The notes under the pieces are model-generated. The model was not told where the DNA came from. It did not search any database and saw only the letters and a program-made list of their open reading frames with translations. 62,018 nucleotides of DNA. It comes from Anaerolineae bacterium. GTDB lineage: Bacteria; Chloroflexota; Anaerolineae; Aggregatilineales; Phototrophicaceae. Positions within the stretch are counted from its first letter, which is position 1. The number at the start of each line of letters is the position of its first letter. The stretch spans positions 1 through 62,018 of the forward strand of contig JALHNB010000043.1 of NCBI GenBank assembly GCA_022843745.1, written 5' to 3'. The translations under genes and the position numbers were made by a program. Shown here piece after piece: positions 25,445 through 33,700 of this stretch.

Positions 25445-26317
25445 TTATTTCACCGATAGTACATTCCACTGGTCACGTGTGATTGTGCCACACTGAATAA
25501 TAAAATGCTCCCATTTCGTAACAGGCATTTTCTTCATCACCTCCGTGATCGCGACCACATCCCCGCGCAAAAAAGCGTCGATCATTGGCGCGACTTTGGG
25601 CGAACGCTGCGCTGCTTCCCGCAAAATCTGCGTGAGGATTTGATTCGTCTCTTTCGCGTTTCCCGACGGCGGCAGTTGAATAACGATTGTTTCACGCTCC
25701 CCTGCCAGCAGCCGATTCACGACATCGCACACCACCGCAATGCCGGAATGCGCGACATAACTCGTCGGCGCGGGGATCGGCTCGAACAGCGGCAATGGTG
25801 TCCCTTCGAAATCGAGCGACAAATGAATCGACTTTAATTCGCGCTCCGCCTCCGCCAGATCGTCGCTGACGTGCAGCAGATTGCACACGCCGTTATCACA
25901 CCAGAAGCGCCCACGAATCGACTCCGGCGATGCTTGCGCGGGCTGGGTGCGGCCTTTCAGGTTGAGTAGAGTCGGGATCACGGCGTTTTCTCCCTGCCAG
26001 ATCGTCAGCAGGCACGGGCCGGACAGGAATAATTTCATGACCAGATGCCCATATTTCAGGTCTGCAACCGGGATTTGCTCAAATTTTCGCTCGTATTCTT
26101 CCGGGTCTTGCTCGATGACTGGCTCGTTATCGGAGTTGTAAAAGCGCGAGATGGTGTTCACATCATGATTAATCCACTGGCGATAAACAGCCTGAAAGCC
26201 TGTGGCATCGTGAATGGCATGGTCGAGGTTGCCCCAAAGTCGACTCTGCGTGCAGTCCGGCGAATAAACCGTAAATCCAGCCTGCCCTTTTTCAAACAGT
26301 TCCTGTAAAACCGCCAT
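25445..26317 (-). CDS. NDP-kinase-like domain protein, operon partner of TIR-NACHT-HEAT
   Basis: The 290-aa protein has residues 13-166 that follow nucleoside diphosphate kinase. It matches the family at SGPCLLTIWQGENAV (family SGPVVAMVWEG), SPESIRG (PGTIRG) and NLLHVSDD (NxxHGSDS). By hand alignment it keeps Thr94, Arg105, Asn115, the phospho-His118, Ser120, Asp121 and Glu129 of human NDPK-A (here Thr124, Arg135, Asn146, His149, Ser151, Asp152, Glu160). It has lost Lys12 (YSPDC in place of IKPDG) and Arg88, and has one extra residue before the His. About 115 C-terminal residues are unassigned. Ordinary NDPK is about 140-150 aa. It is the first gene of a two-gene operon, so a nucleotide-handling or sensing role for the TIR-NACHT protein is inferred. 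Confidence 0.78.
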   Translation of the reverse strand: MAVLQELFEKGQAGFTVYSPDCTQSRLWGNLDHAIHDATGFQAVYRQWINHDVNTISRFYNSDNEPVIEQDPEEYERKFEQIPVADLKYGHLVMKLFLSGPCLLTIWQGENAVIPTLLNLKGRTQPAQASPESIRGRFWCDNGVCNLLHVSDDLAEAERELKSIHLSLDFEGTPLPLFEPIPAPTSYVAHSGIAVVCDVVNRLLAGERETIVIQLPPSGNAKETNQILTQILREAAQRSPKVAPMIDAFLRGDVVAITEVMKKMPVTKWEHFIIQCGTITRDQWNVLSVK

Positions 26318-26527
26318 TGTTTCGAATCCTCACTGCTCTTTAGCTCCCCTCTCCAACCCATTGGACGCGAAGCGGGCTGGGGGGTGAGGTTAATTTGAAA
26401 CCATCATATGACGCTCCACCATTTTGGGCAAAAAATGAGCAGGTTTTGAACTGTTCAGGGTGTGCCTATCGGGGTTTAATAGTATCAGTGAGCGCGAGTT
26501 CACTAATCATCCAATCCTCTGAAGCGG

Positions 26528-26555
26528 GGATGCCAGGCGGCATCCTTGCTTTTTT
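26528..26555 (+). terminator. Intrinsic terminator without a visible plus-strand gene
   Basis: GGATGCC-AGGC-GGCATCC forms a perfect 7-bp hairpin followed by TTGCTTTTTT on the plus strand. The flanking genes are on the minus strand, so it either ends a small plus-strand RNA starting in 26318-26527 or is chance. No strong promoter was found. Confidence 0.45.
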
Positions 26556-26597
26556 GTTCCCAGGCGGTTGGCCTGTACGCTCAACCGAATACTCCGA

Positions 26598-27707
26598 TCA
26601 CGCCGGGATGGTCACATAAACGCTCGTTCCTTGTCCAACTTCACTCTCAAGCTGCACCGTCCCACCGTGCAGCGTGGCCGCTTGCTGGACAATCGCCAGC
26701 CCAAGCCCTGTCCCGCGCAGCTTGCCGACATTCGAAGCCCGCTGGAAGGCCTGGAACAGGCGGGACTGGTCTGCTTGAGGAATGCCAATTCCCTGATCCT
26801 GAATGGTCAGCGTAAACTGCTGGTTCGCGGCTTCCAGCAAGACCCGCACTTCACCGCCGCCTGGGGAATATTTGACCGCGTTCGAAATGAGATTGGCCGC
26901 GATCTGTTGCAGCAATCGTGGATCCGCCATCACAGAATCGTGAAAATGGCTTTCATACACAATCTGGTGTGTGTCACCATCCATGGCTTGAAAATCCTCG
27001 ACAATAGACCGAAAAAATGCCGCCGGTTGCAGACTCTCCGGCTTAAAGTCAAAGCTGTTGGTTTCCAACTGGGAGGTGATGAGCATATCGTCCAGCATTT
27101 GCAGCAGGCGTCGAACCGAGCCGTCAATCCGGTTGAAATGCTCCTGGCGGCGATTTTCGTCCAGGCGATCAGAGTAATCGCGCAGGATATTACTGGACGC
27201 GAGAATGCCCGCCAGCGGGTTACGGAAATCGTGCGAGAACATGGCGACCAGCCGCATTTTGAGCATCCGCTGTTCATGCTCCTGCGTCAATGCTTCCTGC
27301 AATTGGTTGACTTCCTGCTGGCGTTTTTGCTCTATCGTGGCTTTTTTATTCAGACGGGTCTGGATTGCCTGTAGAAGTTCCAGGCGGCTAAACGGTTTGG
27401 TGATGTAATCGTCCGCGCCCAAGTCCATGCCCAGGCGAACGTCTTCATAGACCGCCCTGGCCGTCATAAAGATAAAGGGGATGCTGTCAGTTGCCGAGTG
27501 AGCGCGTAGTTCTATGAGGACCGCATGTCCGTCCAGGCGCGGCATGGTAATGTCACACACGATCAAATCCGGCAGAAATGCTCTGGCCTTTTCAAGCCCT
27601 TCTACCCCATCCGCCGCCTGAATGACCACATAGCCCTCCAAGGTCAGCCATTCCGCCACTTCGCCACGCAAAATCATCTCATCTTCAATGATTAGTATTT
27701 TCGTCAT
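26598..27707 (-). CDS. Response regulator-histidine kinase hybrid
   Basis: The 369-aa soluble protein has an N-terminal receiver domain (about 1-120; acidic EDE at 8-10, phospho-acceptor Asp52, Lys104 in TKPF), a coiled linker (about 120-150), HisKA with His159 (FSHDFRNPLAG) and an HATPase domain (NLISNAVKYSPGG, DQGIGIP, GTGLGLAIV). This receiver-first layout lets another kinase tune this kinase. Its ATG lies 2 nt after the stop of the giant kinase gene, with AAGGAG inside that gene's end, so the two are translated together and the receiver is the likely target of the giant kinase. No DNA-binding output domain is present. Confidence 0.93.
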   Translation of the reverse strand: MTKILIIEDEMILRGEVAEWLTLEGYVVIQAADGVEGLEKARAFLPDLIVCDITMPRLDGHAVLIELRAHSATDSIPFIFMTARAVYEDVRLGMDLGADDYITKPFSRLELLQAIQTRLNKKATIEQKRQQEVNQLQEALTQEHEQRMLKMRLVAMFSHDFRNPLAGILASSNILRDYSDRLDENRRQEHFNRIDGSVRRLLQMLDDMLITSQLETNSFDFKPESLQPAAFFRSIVEDFQAMDGDTHQIVYESHFHDSVMADPRLLQQIAANLISNAVKYSPGGGEVRVLLEAANQQFTLTIQDQGIGIPQADQSRLFQAFQRASNVGKLRGTGLGLAIVQQAATLHGGTVQLESEVGQGTSVYVTIPA

Positions 27708-27709
27708 TT

Positions 27710-30700
27710 TTATGCTCCTTCCTTGCTGCTCAATGGGATCATAACGGTAAAGGTTGTTCCCATCCCGATCTCACTTTCAACCGTAATTGTCCCCCCATGC
27801 AGTTCAATCGCATCCTTTGCAATCACCAGCCCCAGCCCTGTGCCGGAGATCGTGCCAACATTTCCAGCACGGTGGAATGGCTCGAACAAGTGCTTCAGGT
27901 CCGCTTCGGGAATGCCGATACCCTGATCCTGAACCTGGAAAATCAGATTATCTTCTGAATATGCCAGATCAATATTGATCGTCTTGTCCGGCAGCGAATA
28001 CTTAAGCGCGTTCGAAACCAGGTTGTTGATAATCTGGCGCATTAATTTTTTATCCAGCCACACTTCATGCAGCCGGTCATCACAGTGATAATTCAGGCGA
28101 TGATCCATGTCCGGGCGGCTCTCAAATTCATCGAGAACGCTGCGGCAGAGTGAGTCGAGATTCATCTTGACCGGATTAAACTCAACCCGACGCGCCTGCA
28201 TTCGCGCCAGCATCAGCACATCTTCCATGATGTCGTTCAGATGCCCGATCTGATCCTGAATTCTGAGCAACCGCTGCTCAATCTGCTCATCCGGCAGGCG
28301 GTGACGATAGGCTCTCAGTGTTTCCGTCAAGGCAAGGATCGTCGCCAACGGTGTGCGAAACTCGTGCGACGCCATCGACACAAACCGCGTTTTGAGTTCA
28401 TTTAGCTCTTTCTCTTTCTCGAGCGACTGTAACAGCGTTTCCTCTGCCTGCTTCTGCGCGGTAATATCTGTCGTCACCGCAAAGCTGCCGATCAGTTTTC
28501 CGTTTTTGTCGAGCAGCGGCGAGCCGGATATGAGCATATGAACAGGGCTGCCGCTCTTATGCCTTAAAAGAAGCTCGTAGGATGAGCTTTCGGCACGCCG
28601 TCTTCGCTCAATTTGCGACTCTAAAGCAGGCAAATTCGTGGTATCGACATAATCAACGGCGTTGGTCCCTATGACTTCATCGCGGGAATAACCCAAAATC
28701 TCAAGGAAACGGTCATTTATGTACGTGATCCTCTCGTCCAGGTCATAAATCGCCAGACCGCCGCGCATGGTTTCAATCAGCGAACGATACTTTTCTTCGC
28801 TCTCTTTCAGGGCAGCCTCAGACCGTTTGCGTTCAGTAATTTCAGTAGCAATACCTAATACGTGCTTCGAATTTCCATCTGCACTGATAATCGGAACCTT
28901 CGTTGTCTGGAACCACAGCGTCTCATTCCGGTAATTCGTGATGGACTCTTCGATGAAAAGCGGCTCGCCAGACGTAATCACCTGCCGATCAGCTTCCAGA
29001 AAGCTGTCACTCTCCCGCACAGAGGGGTTAAAATCATGATCTGTCTTGCCAATCAGCTCATCTACCGTCGTATCGTACATCCTGGCTACCATTGAATTCG
29101 CCAGAACAAAGCGCGATTCATAATCCTTGACGAAAATCATGCTCGGACTCACGTCAATAACGCTGCGGAGAAATGTGCGCTGTCCTTCCAGTTCAGCGGC
29201 AGCGCGCTTGCGCTCGGTGATGTCCACAATGAAACTCATCACCATCATGCCGTCCGTTGTGTCGATATAACTCAGCTCAATTTCAACCGGGAACTCGCTG
29301 GCATCCTTGCGCTTGGCGAAAAGCTCCAGGCCGATACCCATCTGGCGCACACGCGGTTGTTCCATGTAGGCGATGCGGTTTTGGATATGTCTGTCGCGCA
29401 GGTAATCGGGCATCAGAACCTCGATCATCTTTCCTTCCAGTTCTGTGCGCGTATATCCGAACAGGATTTCCGCCTGAAGATTGACCAGCGAGATTCGTCC
29501 GAGCTGGTCGGTGATAATGGTCGCTACCGGCGCGGCATCCAGCAGCAGCCGGAATTTCGCTTCGCTCTCGCGCAGACTTTCCTCGGCACGTTTGCGATCA
29601 GAAATATCGCGTGATGAGGTGATCAGTCCTTCGATTTCGCCTGTTTCGGAATAAATCGGACTCCCGATCGTCTCCATCCAGATATAGTGTCCTTCTTTAT
29701 GGTGAAATCGGACAATCATATTGATGCTCTGATCCGCCGACGACGTAATGGATTGTATAGCGGATGCCAGATCGTCCGGGTGAATATCCGCAAAAGATGA
29801 TTTCCCAACAAGCTCCTCTGGATCATAACCCAGCACATTCCGGCTGGATGGCGAAACATAGAGGTATTCGCCAGCCGAATTCGAGCGCACGACCACATCG
29901 GTAATGTTCTCCGCCAGCAGGCGATAGCGTCCTTCACTTTCCCGCAAAGCGATCTGGGACTGTTTCTGCACCAACAAGGTACTCAGTGTGAGGGCATAAA
30001 GCGAGAGAATATCGAGTAAGGGCTTGGAAGCGGGGCTATGACGAACCGCGTTATCGGCGGCAATCCACCCCAGATTTTCCGAACCCTTCCATAACGCAGC
30101 AACCGCATTCCATCCCCGGCCAATCGGCTTCAAATCCGCAAACAGTTCCGCCTGCTCCTCATAACTGAAGCGCTCGTCCTGCGCCATCGCCCGACTCAAA
30201 AGTCCTGTCGGTGTACTCGGGTCGAATCTGAGGTGGTGCTCTGCTACCAGTTTCCCCTGCGCGTCTGTGCCATATGTGCCCAGGGCTAAATTCTGGTCGC
30301 TATCGTAGATCAAGAGGCCAAAACGCTCGAACCCAAACCGCTCAAGGCCCATCTCAACCGAGCGCCTATAGAACGTGTCCAGGTCGTCGATCTGGGTCAA
30401 TTCAATGCTGATTTCATTGAGTACCTTCAGATATACCTGAAATTCCCGTTCCTCCTGCATTTTTGTGTTGAGCGCTTCTTCGGCACGTTTGCGCTCAGTA
30501 ATGTCGTAAACAATAGAGAGGAGACAGGATTGGTCATTCAGAATCACTGTTGTAATAGAAGTCAGTGTCGTGCAGAGTTCACCTGTTTTCTTGCGAAATC
30601 TGAGTTCCAACCCGCTCACGGATCCATTTTCGCGGATAGATCGTACCGCTTCCACACGTTGATCGGGGGCATCCCAAACATTCAATTCACTTGCTGTGCG

Positions 30701-33700
30701 CCCAATTATCTCGTCACGGGAATAGCCCAACAGATTCAACAGACTGTCATTGACATCAAGGTAGCGTCCTTCAGCCGCAGTGGTGAGGCCAATGGCAACC
30801 GGGCTGAACCGAAAGACCGAAGCAAAGCGTTCTTCAGACTGGCGCAAAATTTCTTCAGTCCTCTTACGCTCGGTGATGTCGCGGAAAACGCCAATAAATT
30901 CCATGACGTTTCCTGTTGGGTCGCGGACAATGCTGTTTGTTGCTTCAACCCAAACGTAATGACCAGCCTTGTGGCGCACACGCTGCGTGATTGAAAAAGA
31001 TGGCTGCGATGACTTTATCGCTTCCAGAGTGATTGCGTTCGTTTTTTGCACATCTTCCGGATGCACAATATCCAGCCCATTGGGGCCAACCAGTTCTTCC
31101 GGCGTGTAGCTCAGCAGTACGTAACACGACGGCGAAACGAAGGTTCGCGTGCCATCCGGCTTCATTCTGACGATGACATCGGTGACGTTCTCTGCCAGCA
31201 AACGGTAGCGGGCTTCGCTTTCCCGCAGCGACATCTGTGACTGTTTCTGCGCCAACAGCGTGGCAACAGACAGGGCATAAAGCCCGATGATGTCCAGCAG
31301 GGCTTTCGAGGCAGGTTTGTGGCTCAGTAAATTATCGGCGATGAACCAGCCCAGACTCTGTGTTCCATTCCACAAAACGGCAGCAACATTCCAGCCAGAC
31401 CCGGTGGCCTGGAGGTCGGTATAGAGTGTTGTCTCTTCCTCGAAATAGAAGCGCTCTGCTCTCTCGAATGCATGCTGCATAGGCCCGTTTGCATCTGGAA
31501 CAAACCGAACGCCGCGCTCGTCCGAAAGATTTCCCTGCGCGTCTGTGCCATAGGTTCCCAGCGCAGCACCGTCCTTTTCGTCGTAAAGGAACAGCCCCAA
31601 CCGCTCAAACCCAAGCCGCTCAAGCCCCAACTCAACCGTGCGTTTATAGAAAATATTCAGGTCATCAATCTGGGTCAGTTCAATCGTAATTTCATGCAGC
31701 GCCTTCAGGTATTCCTGGAACTCGCGCTCGTCCTCCATGCGCGCGTTGAGTGCTTCCTCGGCATGGATACGAGCGCTGATGTCGCGGATTACCAGGATGA
31801 TTTCCACGAGCTTTCCGGTGGACGGGTCCAGCACAATGTTGCCCGTTGATTCCGTCCACACGATATGACCATCTTTGTGAATGATGCGCGCTGTGAATGT
31901 AAATGTTGATTTCGATGCACTCATCGCCTGCAATGTGCTTGACCGAACGGAGTCAAGATCATCGGGATAAAGAATGTCTCTAGCGAGACTGCCCACCAAT
32001 TCTTCCGGCGTATAGCCTGTCTGGGCAAAGCAGGACGGCGTAATGAAGGTTCGAATGCCGTTTATATCCAATTTCTCGATCACATCGGTGATATTCTCGG
32101 CCAGAAGACGGTAGCGCAGCTCGCTTTCGCGCAGGGCATTTTCGGCTTGCTTGCGCCCCGTAATATCGTGGTTCACCGCCAGAAAGCCAATATGCTTATC
32201 ATTCTCATCTCTGAGCGCCACGACTGAGCCGAGAATATGGATAGGCGTGCCATCTTTATGGTGTTGGATCGATTCACTTTCGGCAGAACCATATTCTGTT
32301 AGTTGGCGAAGCGCCTGCGCCCTGGCATCCTCGGACACAAACTCGATGTGCAGCAGTTCGTTGCTAATTTGCCCTATCGCTTCTTCCGCGCTCCAGCCGT
32401 AAATCCGTTCCGCTGCTTTGTTCCAGCTCTGGATGTGAAGCTCAAGATCCGTCGAGATCACCGCATCGCTGACGCTCTCCTGAATGCTGGCATAATAACG
32501 CAGTTTCTGTTCCTGCATTTTCCGTTCGGTAATGTCATGGTTGACGGCAACCATGCCAAATGGCTGCCCTTTGTTGTCTTTGAATAACACCACTGAACTT
32601 AGAATATAGATCGCTGTGCCATCTTTATGATGCTGGATAACCTCGTCTGTCCAGTAACCGTGATCGAGAAATGACTGCCGGACACGTTCAGCGGAGTCGT
32701 TCGACAAAAATTGGCTTCGCAGAATTGTGACAGGTTTGCCGACGATTTCTTCGGCCTTCCAGCCATATATCTTTTCGGCTGCCGGATTCCAACTCTGAAC
32801 GATATAGTCGAGGTCAGTCGCAATCACAGCATCGGTCACGTTTTGCTGGAGGCTGGCATGGAAACGAAGCTGGCGTTCGCGCTCTTTACGTTCGGTGATA
32901 TCGGCAATAAAACTCATCACCAGCAGGCCAGACTGGGTTTTGATTTGGCTTATTTCGATTTCGACCGGAATCAGGGTGCCATCTTTATGATGGCCAAATA
33001 GCTCCAACCCTTCCGGCATACGGCGCACGCGTGGCGCGGCCATATAGTCATCCCAATCGTGAACGTGTTGTTGCCGGACGTTCTCAGGCACAAGCATTTC
33101 GACAGGCTGCCCCACCAGTTCATCGCGGTGATAGCCAAACAAGGCTTCCGCCTGGATGTTGACCAGCGTGATAATCCCGGCCTGGTCGGTAATAATCGTT
33201 GACATCGGTGCGGCATCGAGCAGTGACCGGAATTTTGCTTCGCTCTCGCCGAGTTCCGCCGTGCGTTCCACGATGCGCTCTTCGAGCGTCGCGTAGGCTT
33301 CCAGCAGCGCTTCCTCCGCCAGTTTCCGTTCGGTGATATTGATGTGCGCGACCACCACCCGGCGCGGGGGTGGCTCGTCAAAAGGCGTGACCCGCAGGCC
33401 AAACCAGCGCTTTTCCGATGGGCTGGGACAGGGGTATTCCAGAAAAAAATGATCCTGCCGACCCGAAATCACGGCACGAATCCCGGCGGCAGTCTGAGGA
33501 GCTTCTGGAGAATCAACGGCGCTGTCACAGACCGTCAGGTAATTGAGGTTTTCATAATAGCTCGGCGCGTCATTCTCATCGGCAAAACGTTCCCATCCGG
33601 CGTTGACGCTGATAATTACTCCATTGCCATCGAGAACGGCGGCACTGGCGGGGAAAGCATCGAAGGTGGTTTGCAGAAACTGGCGCATTTCCTGGTCGGC

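Noticed and set aside
26446-26480. Promoter TTGAAC with TTTAAT for a small RNA
   Set aside because: The spacer is 23 bp, too long for a normal sigma-70 promoter.
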